This document shows positions 1-7,914 of a stretch of 64,000 nucleotides of DNA, piece by piece. The notes under the pieces were generated by a model. It searched no databases. It saw only the letters and a list, made by a program, of their open reading frames with translations, and was not told the DNA's origin. Position numbers and translations under genes: made by a program. How positions within the stretch are numbered: position 1 is the first letter of the stretch; each line of letters starts with the position of its first letter. Source of the DNA: Micromonospora pallida (lineage in GTDB: Bacteria; Actinomycetota; Actinomycetes; Mycobacteriales; Micromonosporaceae); NCBI RefSeq assembly GCF_900090325.1, contig NZ_FMHW01000002.1:5767001-5831000 (forward strand), in the 5' to 3' direction.

Positions 1-191
1 TCGTCGTCCCGGAGCCCCAGCTCGGCGTAGGGCTGCAACTCACCCGCGGTGTCCGCGGCCCGCGGCACGGTGTCGAGCCGACCGAACGGCCCGGCGGGGG
101 TGGCGGGGCTGGCCGGGGCGTCGGCCACCGGACGCGGCTCGGCCGGGGCGCCCGTGTTGGGGTGCGCCGCCGGGTCCGGGTGGGTGGTCAT
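1..191 (-). CDS. purL: Phosphoribosylformylglycinamidine synthase II, N-terminal fragment
   Basis: Only the first ~63 residues are in the window; the gene runs off the left edge. PurL is the synthetase subunit that turns FGAR, ATP and glutamine-derived ammonia into FGAM in de novo purine synthesis. The visible part is a Pro/Ala-rich leader followed by PYAELGLRDDE, which matches the usual start of the small PurL that works with separate PurQ and PurS. The ATG at 191 has AGGAG 5 nt upstream. It lies 73 bp after purQ on the same strand, so purS-purQ-purL form one operon. Confidence 0.85.
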   Translation of the reverse strand, partial: MTTHPDPAAHPNTGAPAEPRPVADAPASPATPAGPFGRLDTVPRAADTAGELQPYAELGLRDD

Positions 192-264
192 GACCTCTCC
201 TCGCTGCGCTCGTGGCCACCGCGTCGGGGGTGGCTGAGCCGACCGATGATCCGGTGGGGCTGGC

Positions 265-948
265 TCACGCCGGCGCTCCCACCAGGTGCTTGAGGACCGA
301 GGTGAAGAAGCCGAGGCCGTCCAGGGACGGGCCGGTGAGCGCCTCCACCGCGTGCTCCGGGTGCGGCATGATGCCGACCACGTTGCCGGCGGAGTTGGTG
401 ATCGCGGCGATGTCCCGCTGCGACCCGTTCGGGTTGCCGCCGAGGTAGCGGGCGACGACCTGTCCCTCGCCCTCGAGCCGGTCCAGGGTGGCCGCGTCGG
501 CGACGTAGCAGCCCTCACCGTTCTTGACCGGGATCAGGATCTCCTGACCGGTCTGGTACGTGTTCGTCCAGGCGGTGCCGGTCGTCTCGATCCGCAGAAC
601 CTGGTCCCGGTTGCGGAAGTGCAGGTGCTGGTTGCGGGTGAGCGCGCCGGGGAGCAGGTGCGCCTCGCAGAGGATCTGGAAGCCGTTGCAGATGCCGAGG
701 ACGGGAAGCCCGCCCCGGGCGGCGTCCACGATCGTCTCCATCACCGGGGCGAACCGGGCAATCGCCCCGCAGCGCAGGTAGTCGCCGTAGGAGAAGCCAC
801 CAGGCAGCACCACGGCGTCGACGCCGTGCAGGTCGGCGTCGCCGTGCCAGAGTCGGACCGGCTCACCGCCGGCGATCCGGACGGCCCGGGCGGCGTCCCC
901 GTCGTCGAGCGAGCCGGGGAAGGTCACCACACCGACGCGGGCGGTCAC
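265..948 (-). CDS. purQ: Phosphoribosylformylglycinamidine synthase I, glutaminase subunit
   Basis: This is the class I glutamine amidotransferase subunit (227 aa, normal length) that releases ammonia from glutamine for PurL. The nucleophile elbow is GICNGFQ with Cys87. The other triad members are His196 and Glu198 in GIMPHPEH near the C-terminus. The N-terminus [18 protein letters not shown] is typical of the family. Its start overlaps the purS stop by 4 nt (ATGA), which implies translational coupling and equal stoichiometry in the PurLQS complex. Identification is secure. Confidence 0.96.
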   Translation of the reverse strand: MTARVGVVTFPGSLDDGDAARAVRIAGGEPVRLWHGDADLHGVDAVVLPGGFSYGDYLRCGAIARFAPVMETIVDAARGGLPVLGICNGFQILCEAHLLPGALTRNQHLHFRNRDQVLRIETTGTAWTNTYQTGQEILIPVKNGEGCYVADAATLDRLEGEGQVVARYLGGNPNGSQRDIAAITNSAGNVVGIMPHPEHAVEALTGPSLDGLGFFTSVLKHLVGAPA

Positions 949-1208
949 GGCCGGGCTTCCACGGCGTCGTCGGCCTCGACCAGACGGACGGTGAAGTCCT
1001 CGATGACCGGGTTGGCGAGCAGCTTGTCGGCGATTTCCCGAGCCCGGTCCAGGTCCGGTTCACCGGTGAACTCGATCTCGACACGCCGACCGATCCGGAC
1101 GGAGGCGACATCAGTGACGCCGAGCCGTGGCAGCGCGTTTGCGACGGCCTGGCCCTGCGGATCGAGAATCTCGGGCTTGAGCATGACGTCGACGACGACG
1201 CGAGGCAC
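945..1208 (-). CDS. purS: Phosphoribosylformylglycinamidine synthase, PurS subunit
   Basis: PurS is the small bridging protein of the three-part FGAM synthetase. The 87 aa product begins [19 protein letters not shown] and contains the family pattern [11 protein letters not shown] and [13 protein letters not shown] longer reading frame exists upstream, but the GTG at 1208 has CAGGAG 6-7 nt before it and gives the normal 80-90 aa length, so I chose it. It is the first gene of purS-purQ-purL. A TAGGCT sequence at 1267-1272 (minus strand) could be the -10 box, which is inference only. Confidence 0.93.
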   Translation of the reverse strand: MPRVVVDVMLKPEILDPQGQAVANALPRLGVTDVASVRIGRRVEIEFTGEPDLDRAREIADKLLANPVIEDFTVRLVEADDAVEARP

Positions 1209-1573
1209 TGGGCACTCCTGACTGTGTACGCAGTTGGGTGCCGACCCTGAACGGGCGAGCGCAGCCAGCCTACCTGGCAGGAAGCGGTCCGGACGCACCG
1301 GCCGGCCGCAGCAGGCGCGATGATCCATATTACCGAGCGCAACGGCCGGGGGCCAGCACCGGACGGGTCGCGCCGGCCGTGGCGGGTCGTCCGCCCGGGG
1401 AGCGCCCGGGCAGCCTGATATGTATCTATCGATATCGATAACACTCTTGTCGGTGGACGCGCCGCGCCCCTACGGTACGTCGACAGATATCGATGGCAAG
1501 CCCGCCGTCCGGCAGCCCCGTCGACGGCTCTCCCGACCCGGTTCCCGCAACCCCCGTGAAGGAGTCCCCCGCC
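1209..1573. other. Divergent intergenic region between purS and the protease gene
   Basis: This 365 bp region separates purS (minus) from the secreted protease (plus) and must hold both promoters. The purS side has a possible -10 TAGGCT at 1267-1272. The protease side is locally AT-rich and carries the palindrome listed separately, plus a second partial copy (ATATCGAT) at 1487-1494. I see no convincing gene; reading frames here lack ribosome binding sites and actinobacterial codon bias. Confidence 0.6.
1427..1440. promoter_or_regulatory. Perfect 14-bp palindrome, candidate operator
   Basis: TATCGATATCGATA is perfectly self-complementary. ATATCGAT recurs at 1487-1494, about 55 bp nearer the protease start. 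AT-rich palindromes are rare in this GC-rich sequence, and the position upstream of the protease gene suggests a repressor site. Which regulator binds is unknown; PadR-type regulators often use short AT-rich palindromes, but that is only a suggestion. Confidence 0.4.
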
Positions 1574-2260
1574 ATGCGAATCCGCTCCCTCGTCGCCGCG
1601 CTCAGCGCCGCCTTCGTCGGCATGATCGGCTTCGGCTCGCCCGCGGCGGCCGCCGACCCGGCCCCGGTCACCCCGTACATCATCGGTGGGGGATACGTCT
1701 CCTCCGCGCCGTGGGCCGCCGCAGTGTTCAGCAACGGCTCGTTCACCTGCTCCGGCAGTGTCATCTCCGCCGACTGGGTGCTCACCGCGCGGCACTGCGT
1801 CAGCGGCTCGATGTCGGTCCGGATCGGCAGCGTCTACTACGCCTCCGGCGGCACCACCCGCACCATCAGCGCCACCCACACCCGCTACGACCTGGCGCTG
1901 ATGCGGCTGTCCAGCCCGGTCAGCACCTCGTACGTCTCGCTGGCCAGCAGCAACCCGCCCAACGGCTCCACCAACAGCATCTACGGCTGGGGCATGACCT
2001 GCTACAGCGGCTGCTCCGCCTCCAGCCAGCTCAAGACCGCCAGCGTCCAGGTGACCGGCCTCACCACCGACGCGTACGGCGGCCAGGCGATCCAGAGCAC
2101 CCGGATCAACGGCAACGCCTGGCGGGGCGACTCGGGCGGCCCGCAGTTCTACAACGGCCTTCAGGTCGGCGTCGCCTCCACCGCCAACGGCTTCAACATC
2201 CAGAACTACGGCAGCGTCGCGTACAACCGGGCGTGGATCACCTCGATCACCGGAATCTGA
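1574..2260 (+). CDS. Secreted trypsin-like serine protease (S1 family)
   Basis: The 228 aa product is a chymotrypsin-fold endopeptidase expected outside the cell. Residues 1-27 form a signal peptide ending in an Ala-rich stretch. The mature region starts near IIGGG. The triad is visible: His74 in LTARHC, Asp106 in YDLALM and Ser187 in GDSGGP. Cysteine pairs fit the usual disulphides. The in-frame start 81 nt upstream was rejected because the ATG at 1574 has AAGGAG 8-9 nt before it and begins a proper signal peptide. It stands alone, with a hairpin downstream. The substrate cannot be read from sequence. Confidence 0.93.
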   Translation: MRIRSLVAALSAAFVGMIGFGSPAAAADPAPVTPYIIGGGYVSSAPWAAAVFSNGSFTCSGSVISADWVLTARHCVSGSMSVRIGSVYYASGGTTRTISATHTRYDLALMRLSSPVSTSYVSLASSNPPNGSTNSIYGWGMTCYSGCSASSQLKTASVQVTGLTTDAYGGQAIQSTRINGNAWRGDSGGPQFYNGLQVGVASTANGFNIQNYGSVAYNRAWITSITGI

Positions 2261-2299
2261 CCCTGGTGACCGCCTTCTGACCCGCCGTACCGACTCGGT

Positions 2300-2330
2300 G
2301 CGGACGGCCCGGCTCGCGCCGGCCGTCCGC
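2300..2330. terminator. Hairpin terminator after the protease gene
   Basis: A 10-bp perfect stem (GCGGACGGCC / GGCCGTCCGC) with an 11-nt loop lies 40 bp past the protease stop. There is no U-tract, as is common in actinobacteria. Confidence 0.6.
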
Positions 2331-2358
2331 GCCGCGTCGTTTCGCAGCATGCGGCGAG

Positions 2359-2871
2359 GTGAACACAGCTCACGAACCGCCCGCCGGGGCGGATGCCAGC
2401 ATCGATGACGTGCTGGTCGTGACGACGGATACGCTGCCCGGCTACGAGATCCGCCAGGTCCTCGGCGAAGTGGTGTCATCGATGGCCAGGACGCGGAACC
2501 CCTACCGCGAGGGTGTGAAGAACCTGCGCGGCGGCGCGTACGACCCGATGGCGCCGGACAACCTGACCCGCTGGCGTACCGACTCGGTGGCCCGGCTCGG
2601 CGAGGAGGCCCGCCGCCTCGGCGCGAACGCCGTGCTGGGGATGCGGTTCGACAGCCGCGACTGTGGCGAGATGTGGATGGAGGTGTGCGCCTACGGGACG
2701 GCAGTGGTCGTCGTAGCCCGGGCGCCCGAACCCATGCCCCCCGACCAGCCGGTGGTCGCGGCGGGCACGGCCCAGGAGGCGGGCATCGCGGAGGCTCCCG
2801 GCGGCATCGCCGAACCGCCCAGCGCCCCGAACCTCTCCTCCGCCGCCGAAACCCCCACCCCCCGCTCCTGA
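2359..2871 (+). CDS. YbjQ/UPF0145-like protein (heavy-metal-binding domain family)
   Basis: This 170 aa protein contains the compact domain seen in YbjQ: VLVVTTDTLPGYEIRQVLGEV, then RNPYREGVKNLRGG, ARRLGANAVLGMRFD and a final strand YGTAVVVV. The family forms small ring-shaped oligomers; its function is not settled despite the name. The last ~50 residues are a Pro/Ala-rich tail. The GTG at 2359 has only a weak GGCGAGG before it; an internal GTG at codon 18 would start exactly at the domain and is a possible alternative. It converges on purB. Confidence 0.8.
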   Translation: MNTAHEPPAGADASIDDVLVVTTDTLPGYEIRQVLGEVVSSMARTRNPYREGVKNLRGGAYDPMAPDNLTRWRTDSVARLGEEARRLGANAVLGMRFDSRDCGEMWMEVCAYGTAVVVVARAPEPMPPDQPVVAAGTAQEAGIAEAPGGIAEPPSAPNLSSAAETPTPRS

Positions 2872-2890
2872 CCCGTCCGCCTTGTCGCGG

Positions 2891-2948
2891 TTGATCAGGA
2901 AGTTGCGTCACCGGGAGCGCCGGAACCTGACGCAAACTCCTTGATCAA
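2891..2948. repeat. Long-armed inverted repeat, family A copy 1 (purB 3' end)
   Basis: The left arm is TTGATCAGGAAGTTGCGTCA; the right arm starts at 2928 with TGACGCAAACTCC and ends TTGATCAA. The pairing is imperfect, with one bulge. It sits 9 bp beyond the purB stop and 19 bp after the convergent YbjQ-like gene, so it can serve both as a terminator. Three similar elements are at 30097, 52925 and 59779. Confidence 0.8.
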
Positions 2949-2956
2949 CGCGAACG

Positions 2957-4381
2957 TCAGAGGATGGGGGGTGGGGAGTAGGTGGCGGCTTCGGGGTGCT
3001 GGGTCACGATCTTCGTGATCCGGGCGGTGACCGAGGCGACCTGGGCCTCGGCGGCACCGACGAAGGCGGCCCGGTCGGCGACCAGGGCGTCGATCTCGGC
3101 CCGGGTGAGGCCGAGCCGGGCATCGGCGGCGAGCCGGTCGAACAGGTCGTTCCCGGCGACCCCCCGCTCCCGCATGGCCAGCGCCACCGCGACCGCGTGC
3201 TCCTTGATCGCCTCGTGCGCCGCCTCCCGGCCCACCCCCCGGCGTACCGCCGCCACCAGGATCTTCGTGGTGGCCAGGAACGGCAGGAAGCGCTCCAGCT
3301 CCCGGTCGATCACCGCCGGGTACGCCCCGAACTCGTCCAACACGGTGAGGAAGGTCTGGAACAGCCCGTCGGCGGCGAAGAAGGCGTCCGGCAGGGCCAC
3401 CCGGCGCACCACCGAGCAGGACACGTCCCCCTCGTTCCACTGGTCGCCGGCCAGCTCGCCGACCATCGACAGGTAACCCCGGATGATCACCGCGAAGCCG
3501 TTGACCCGCTCGCTGGACCGGGTGTTCATCTTGTGCGGCATGGCGCTGGAGCCGACCTGACCCGGCTTGAAGCCCTCGGTGGCCAACTCCTGGCCGACCA
3601 TCAGCCGGATCGTGGTGGCCAGCGACGACGGCGCCGCGGCCACCTGGGAGAGCGCGGCGAGCACCGCCACGTCGATCGAACGCGGGTAGACCTGCCCGAC
3701 GCTGTCCAGCACCCGGCTGAACCCGAGGTGCTCGGCCACCCGCCGCTCCAGCTCGGCGACCTTCTCCGCGTCCCCGTCGAAGAGGTCCAGCTGGTCGGCG
3801 GCGGTGCCCACCGGGCCCTTGATGCCCCGCAGCGGGTACCAGTCGATCAGGTCTGCCAGCCGCTCGTACGCGATCAGCAGTTCCTCGGCGGCCGACGCGA
3901 AGCGCTTGCCCAGCGTGGTCGCCTGCGCGGCGACGTTGTGCGACCGGCCGGTCATCACCAGGCCGGAGTGCTCGTGGGCGAGCCAGGCGAGCCGGGCCAG
4001 CGCGGCCACCACCCGGTCCCGGATCAGCTCCAGCGAGCGACGGACCTGGAGCTGCTCGACGTTCTCGGTGAGGTCCCGCGAGGTCATCCCCTTGTGCACG
4101 TGCTCGTGCCCGGCGAGCGCGCTGAACTCCTCGATCCGGGCCTTCACGTCGTGCCGGGTGACCCGCTCCCGGGCCGCGATCGAGGCCAGGTCGACGTCCG
4201 GCAACACCCGCTCGTACGCCTCGACCACGCCGTCCGGCACTGCGATGCCGAGGTCGCGCTGCGCCCGGAGCACGGCGAGCCAGAGCCGCCGTTCCATGCG
4301 TACCTTCTCCTCCGGGGACCAGAGGGCGACCAGCTCGGGTGAGGCGTACCGGTTGGCGAGCACGTTCGGGATCGTCGTCAC
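2957..4381 (-). CDS. purB: Adenylosuccinate lyase
   Basis: PurB catalyses two beta-eliminations in purine synthesis: SAICAR to AICAR and adenylosuccinate to AMP, each releasing fumarate. The 474 aa protein carries the fumarate lyase signature GSSAMPHKMN (residues 277-286), whose serine is on the mobile catalytic loop, and His148 in TGRSHNV plus HEHVHKGMTSRD (92-103). Length and motifs are normal for the actinobacterial type. It has its own promoter, being separated from purSQL by two plus-strand genes, and ends in a family A inverted repeat. Confidence 0.96.
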   Translation of the reverse strand: MTTIPNVLANRYASPELVALWSPEEKVRMERRLWLAVLRAQRDLGIAVPDGVVEAYERVLPDVDLASIAARERVTRHDVKARIEEFSALAGHEHVHKGMTSRDLTENVEQLQVRRSLELIRDRVVAALARLAWLAHEHSGLVMTGRSHNVAAQATTLGKRFASAAEELLIAYERLADLIDWYPLRGIKGPVGTAADQLDLFDGDAEKVAELERRVAEHLGFSRVLDSVGQVYPRSIDVAVLAALSQVAAAPSSLATTIRLMVGQELATEGFKPGQVGSSAMPHKMNTRSSERVNGFAVIIRGYLSMVGELAGDQWNEGDVSCSVVRRVALPDAFFAADGLFQTFLTVLDEFGAYPAVIDRELERFLPFLATTKILVAAVRRGVGREAAHEAIKEHAVAVALAMRERGVAGNDLFDRLAADARLGLTRAEIDALVADRAAFVGAAEAQVASVTARITKIVTQHPEAATYSPPPIL

Positions 4382-4851
4382 CCGGCCATTCTCCGGTACG
4401 CCCGGAGCGCCGTCCCACCCAGGTCAGAGCCCTCGTGACGGTCGTCGAAGCCGGGCCACCGGCCCCTTGGCCGCCGAGTCGCCGGCCCTCGCGCCGAAGA
4501 GTCGTCGAATCCCGTCCGGCCGCACCCCGGACGGGATCGGAACGCCCCCGACGGACGGATGGGCCAACGACGATGGCAAATCTCCCGCCACCCGTTGCAC
4601 CGACCGGGGCGCGTCGCTAAGGTGCGTGGCAGAGGCCGGCATCTCCCCCCGTGGATGCCGGCCTCTGCATTACCCGGGCCGGCACGCTAATCCCCCCAGA
4701 CGCGGAACCGGCATGAGAGATGGCGACCAAGGTCCAGCTACCCGCCAACATCGATGAGCTTACGATGGATGCGCGGAAGGCGTCAACTGACGTTAATGTC
4801 TGGCGAACAGCAATTAACCTGAGCTTTTCCGGATCGCGGAGGTGGAACGCC
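4382..4851. other. Intergenic region between purB and the XRE regulator
   Basis: About 470 bp without a confident gene. The first half is the purB promoter side. A strong stem-loop lies at 4629-4668. The stretch 4720-4851 is open in the regulator's frame, but its codons often end in A or T (for example GTT AAT, GCA ATT) and it has no good ribosome binding site, so I treat it as leader or promoter DNA rather than coding sequence. Confidence 0.55.
4629..4668. terminator. 15-bp perfect stem-loop upstream of the XRE cassette
   Basis: GCAGAGGCCGGCATC pairs perfectly with GATGCCGGCCTCTGC across a 10-nt loop. It lies about 180 bp before the preferred regulator start. It could be a terminator, an attenuator in the cassette leader, or a protein-binding dyad; sequence alone does not decide. 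Confidence 0.5.
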
Positions 4852-5316
4852 TTGAGCAGCACAGCCGAGGGCGGCACGTCGTTCGCAGACCGGCTCAACC
4901 TGCTCTTCGACACGATCCGGCCGGCGGGCCGCGACAACCCGCACAGCAACAAGGATGTGGCGAGCGCAGTTCGGGCAGCCGGGGGATCCATTTCCGACGT
5001 ATATATCTGGCAATTACGCACAGGTCGCCGGACGAATCCCACCAAAGAGCACATCGAAGCGCTGGCCCAGTTCTTCGGGGTGAGCCCGGCGTACTTCTTC
5101 GACGACGAACACGCCCGACACACGATCGCCGACCTCCGCACCCTGGACGCGCTGCGCAAACTCCAGGTCCAGCACGTGTCGCTGCGTACCGTGCTCCAGC
5201 ACAAGGGGCTCTCCCCTGCCAGTCAACAGGTCATCCAGCAGATGGTGGACCGCTGCCTGGAACTGGAGGGGCTGGCCGGGCGGGAGACCGGGACGACGGA
5301 GGACGGAGCGTCATGA
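4852..5316 (+). CDS. XRE-family regulator, EspR-like
   Basis: The 154 aa protein has an N-terminal helix-turn-helix and a C-terminal helical region. FADRLNLLFDTIRPAGR, then VYIWQLRTGRRTNPT, HIEALAQFFGVSPAYFFDD closely follow the layout of mycobacterial EspR, a nucleoid-associated regulator that dimerises through its C-terminus. I chose TTG 4852 because GGAGGTGG lies 6 nt upstream and the family homology begins there; ATG 4720 in the same frame would add 44 residues of unusual codon use. Its stop overlaps the next gene's start by 4 nt, so it belongs to a three-gene cassette. Confidence 0.8.
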   Translation: MSSTAEGGTSFADRLNLLFDTIRPAGRDNPHSNKDVASAVRAAGGSISDVYIWQLRTGRRTNPTKEHIEALAQFFGVSPAYFFDDEHARHTIADLRTLDALRKLQVQHVSLRTVLQHKGLSPASQQVIQQMVDRCLELEGLAGRETGTTEDGAS

Positions 5317-5831
5317 CCGGGTGGCGTGCCAAACGACGGTTGACGCGCCTCACCAGCGGTATCCGGGTCCCGGCGACGGCCGACAGCGCGGCGCTCTGCG
5401 GTGCCGTGGCCGAACGCCTCGACCGGCCGATCCAACTCCTCCCCCTGCCCCTGCCCACCGACGCGCCCTGCGGCATCGTGATCTCCACGCCGCAGAGCCA
5501 CTACGTCGCGTACGACAACCGCACCAGCCCACTGCACCAGCGGCACATCGTCGCCCACGAGCTGGGCCACCTGCTCGCCGGGCACGCCGCCCGACCGGTC
5601 GACGCCAGCGACCTGACCCGCCTGCTCATGCCGACCCTCGACCCCGACATGGTCACCTCGGTGCTCGGCCGGGTGCCCGGCTACGGCGAGCGGGCCGAAT
5701 GGGAGGCCGAGGTCATCGCCGGACTGCTCCGCAAACACGCCGCCCGCCGGAAGACCCCGCCCACCGTCGACGCGGACCCCTCGACCGCGGCCGTCGTCGA
5801 CCGGATCCGGCAGTCCCTCGGCGGGCCGTGA
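5313..5831 (+). CDS. ImmA/IrrE-family metallopeptidase-like protein
   Basis: The 172 aa protein has a zinc-peptidase motif HELGH (residues 82-86, in VAHELGHLLAGH) and a downstream acidic segment EWEAEVIA whose Glu131 is the likely third ligand. ImmA/IrrE proteins cleave or otherwise release regulators, usually an XRE protein encoded next door, in response to a signal. Here the neighbour is exactly an XRE regulator and the two genes overlap by ATGA. No signal peptide is present, so it is cytosolic. The target being the EspR-like protein is inference. Confidence 0.8.
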   Translation: MTGWRAKRRLTRLTSGIRVPATADSAALCGAVAERLDRPIQLLPLPLPTDAPCGIVISTPQSHYVAYDNRTSPLHQRHIVAHELGHLLAGHAARPVDASDLTRLLMPTLDPDMVTSVLGRVPGYGERAEWEAEVIAGLLRKHAARRKTPPTVDADPSTAAVVDRIRQSLGGP

Positions 5832-5834
5832 GCC

Positions 5835-7037
5835 GTGCACGACATCCTCTACCCGGGGCTGGCCGTCCTGGCCTGGACGACGGCCGGCGTACGGCTGGCC
5901 ACCACCCTGCGCGACGGCACCGGCAACCCGGCCCGACACGCGGTCACCGGCACGTTCGCCCTGCTGGCGCTGACCTTCACCGTCTCCACGCCGGCCGTCT
6001 GGGCGCTCGCCGACCGGGCCATCGGCGTCGAGAACATCGCCGCCCTCATCGCCCACCTCTGCGTGGTCGGCTTCTCCACCAGCATCCAGGTCCTGCTGCT
6101 CTGGTGGACCAACCCGCCCGAGCGGGCCGGCCGGCACAGCCGGTACCGGCTGGTCGCCCTGGCCGTGGTCGTCCTGGTGCTCGGGGCGCTGTTCTGCGGC
6201 ATCGGCCCGACCGACACGCACAGCACCGACTTCGTGGCCACCTACGCCAACCGGCCACAGCTCGCCGCCTACCTGCTGATGTACCTCGCCGCCTTCTCCG
6301 CCGGGCTGGTCGACATCATCCGCATCTGCTGGCCGTACGCCCGGCTGGTCGGCCCCGGCTGGCTGCGCCGAGGGCTGCGCACCACGGCGGTCGGCGCCGC
6401 CCTCGGGCTGGTGTACACCCTGGCCCGTGTCCGCGACGTGGTCGCCGCCCTCTGCTGGGACGACCTGCCCCGGCTGGAATGGCTCGTGCCGATCGCCGCC
6501 AGCACCGGAGCACTGCTGGTCATCGGCGGACTCACCATGCCCGCCTGGGGTCCCCGGCTCGCCGCCGTGCCCGGCACCGCCCATCGGATCCGGCTGCTCC
6601 GGCAGTTGCGTCCGCTCTGGGCCGCGCTCTGCGCCGCCGTACCGGCCGTGCGCCTCGCCCATGACCGGCGCTCGTGGTGGCCGGCGGACCGGCTGCACCG
6701 TCGGGTGATCGAGATCTACGACGCCCGACTGGTGCTGCGGCCGTACCTCAGCGAAGCCGTCGGCGACCGGGCCCGCCAGCGCGCGGAGGCCGACGGCCTC
6801 GGCGGCGACGACCTCGCCGCCGTGGTCGAGGCCGCCAAGCTGCGGGCCGCGCTGGCCGCGATGCGCGCCGACGTCCGCCCGTGCCGCCCGGAGCTGCCCG
6901 GCCCGCCCGACCCGGCCCTCGACGAGGTACGCGAGGTCGAGCAGCTCGCCCGGGTTGCCCGCGCGTTCACCTCCTCGCCCCTGGTCGGCGCCGCCGTCCA
7001 GGAGACCGCCAACGACACGGCAGGGGTTGGGTGGTAG
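5835..7037 (+). CDS. Seven-helix membrane protein, MAB_1171c-like
   Basis: This 400 aa protein has about seven hydrophobic segments in its first 240 residues (for example LVALAVVVLVLGALFCG and AASTGALLVIGGLTM) and a soluble, Arg/Ala-rich C-terminal part of ~160 residues. The layout matches proteins annotated as the MAB_1171c family of putative transporters, for which I know of no proven function. The GTG start is 3 bp after the peptidase stop. In this cassette a membrane sensor role feeding the peptidase and XRE regulator is plausible but unproven. Its TAG stop lies inside the left arm of an inverted repeat. Confidence 0.75.
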   Translation: MHDILYPGLAVLAWTTAGVRLATTLRDGTGNPARHAVTGTFALLALTFTVSTPAVWALADRAIGVENIAALIAHLCVVGFSTSIQVLLLWWTNPPERAGRHSRYRLVALAVVVLVLGALFCGIGPTDTHSTDFVATYANRPQLAAYLLMYLAAFSAGLVDIIRICWPYARLVGPGWLRRGLRTTAVGAALGLVYTLARVRDVVAALCWDDLPRLEWLVPIAASTGALLVIGGLTMPAWGPRLAAVPGTAHRIRLLRQLRPLWAALCAAVPAVRLAHDRRSWWPADRLHRRVIEIYDARLVLRPYLSEAVGDRARQRAEADGLGGDDLAAVVEAAKLRAALAAMRADVRPCRPELPGPPDPALDEVREVEQLARVARAFTSSPLVGAAVQETANDTAGVGW

Positions 7038-7089
7038 CAGGGGACCCCTGTTACCGCATTTTGCCGAGCAGGGGACCCCTGCAACCACC
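7030..7089. repeat. Inverted repeat, family B copy 1 (convergent gene ends)
   Basis: Outer arms GGTGGTAGCAGGGG and CCCCTGCAACCACC match at 13 of 14 positions. Each arm also contains its own mini-hairpin CAGGGGACCCCTG. The element overlaps the stop codon of the membrane protein gene and lies 12 bp beyond the end of the convergent MerR gene, so it is well placed as a two-way terminator. A larger, perfect relative is at 37326. Confidence 0.75.
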
Positions 7090-7101
7090 TCAGCCCAGGC
7101 G

Positions 7102-7914
7102 CTACTGCCAGGTGGCGGTGTCGGGGTCGATGTCGTGGGCGCGTGCGCTGGCGTCGACGCTCTGCCGGAACCACGTGGCGAGGCCGGCGCGGATGCCGTC
7201 GTAGTGGGCAGCGAATCCCGGATCAGCCTCGTACATGCGGCCGAGACAGACCTGCATCTGCCGGGTGAGAGGAAAATACGAGCTGAACACTTCACGGTGC
7301 CGCTCGACGAGTTGATTCGCTTCCGGGCTGCCAGGGGTGACACCGGCGTCCATCGCGTCGGCGAGGGCACGGTCGAGGTCGGTGACGCTGTCGGCGATGG
7401 CCTCCCATTCCTCCGGGCTGCGGGAGGCTGAGCGTTCGGCGTACTGCTGCCATTGCGTCGTGTCTCCGTAGCGTTGACGGGCCTGGACGGGCCAGTCCGG
7501 GTTCCACTCCGGGCCGAAGATCGCGGCCTGCTGCTCGACGGTCAGCAGCAGGCCGCGCTCGTGGGCGGCGATCATCCGATCCAGGCCGGCGCTGAGCTGC
7601 TGGAGGCGGTCGATCCGTTGGGCAACCTGGGTGCGCTGCGCACGCAACGCGCCGGGCACGTCCGCGTTCGAGTCGTCCAGGATGACCCGGATCCGGTCCA
7701 GGCCGAGGCCGATCTCCCGGTAGACGACGATGCGGTGCAGGCGTTCCAGATCGCCAGCCGTGTAGAGCCGGTATCCGGCAGCCGTACGCAGCGACGGCCG
7801 CGCCAGACCGATGTCGTCCCAGTGGTGCAGCGCGCGGACCGTCACGCCCAGACGCGTCGAGACCTGACCGACGGTCAGGCCATCGGCGCCGGCGGGATCA
7901 GGCATGCTCCTCAT
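7102..7914 (-). CDS. MerR-family regulator with TipAS-like ligand domain
   Basis: The N-terminus (LTVGQVSTRLGVTVRALHHWDDIGL, about residues 12-36) is a MerR winged helix, followed by the long coiled coil VAQRIDRLQQLSAGLDRM. The C-terminal ~110 residues (from HREVFSSYFPLTRQM to AGLATWFRQ) resemble the antibiotic-binding TipAS domain of Streptomyces TipA, which locks on ligand binding and activates resistance genes. I took ATG 7914, which lies 17 nt inside the end of the upstream VOC gene; ATG 7905 is an alternative. Overlap with the VOC gene suggests coupled expression. Confidence 0.82.
   Translation of the reverse strand: MRSMPDPAGADGLTVGQVSTRLGVTVRALHHWDDIGLARPSLRTAAGYRLYTAGDLERLHRIVVYREIGLGLDRIRVILDDSNADVPGALRAQRTQVAQRIDRLQQLSAGLDRMIAAHERGLLLTVEQQAAIFGPEWNPDWPVQARQRYGDTTQWQQYAERSASRSPEEWEAIADSVTDLDRALADAMDAGVTPGSPEANQLVERHREVFSSYFPLTRQMQVCLGRMYEADPGFAAHYDGIRAGLATWFRQSVDASARAHDIDPDTATWQ

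Noticed and set aside
863..2935. Long minus-strand frame of 690 codons
   Set aside because: It is antisense to the protease and overlaps purS/purQ; product is Arg/Gly/Pro-rich with no domain. GC-rich antisense frames are expected.
5223..7370. Long minus-strand frame of 715 codons under the XRE cassette
   Set aside because: Gly/Asp/Val-rich shadow with no start signal; the plus-strand genes are supported by motifs and coupled starts.
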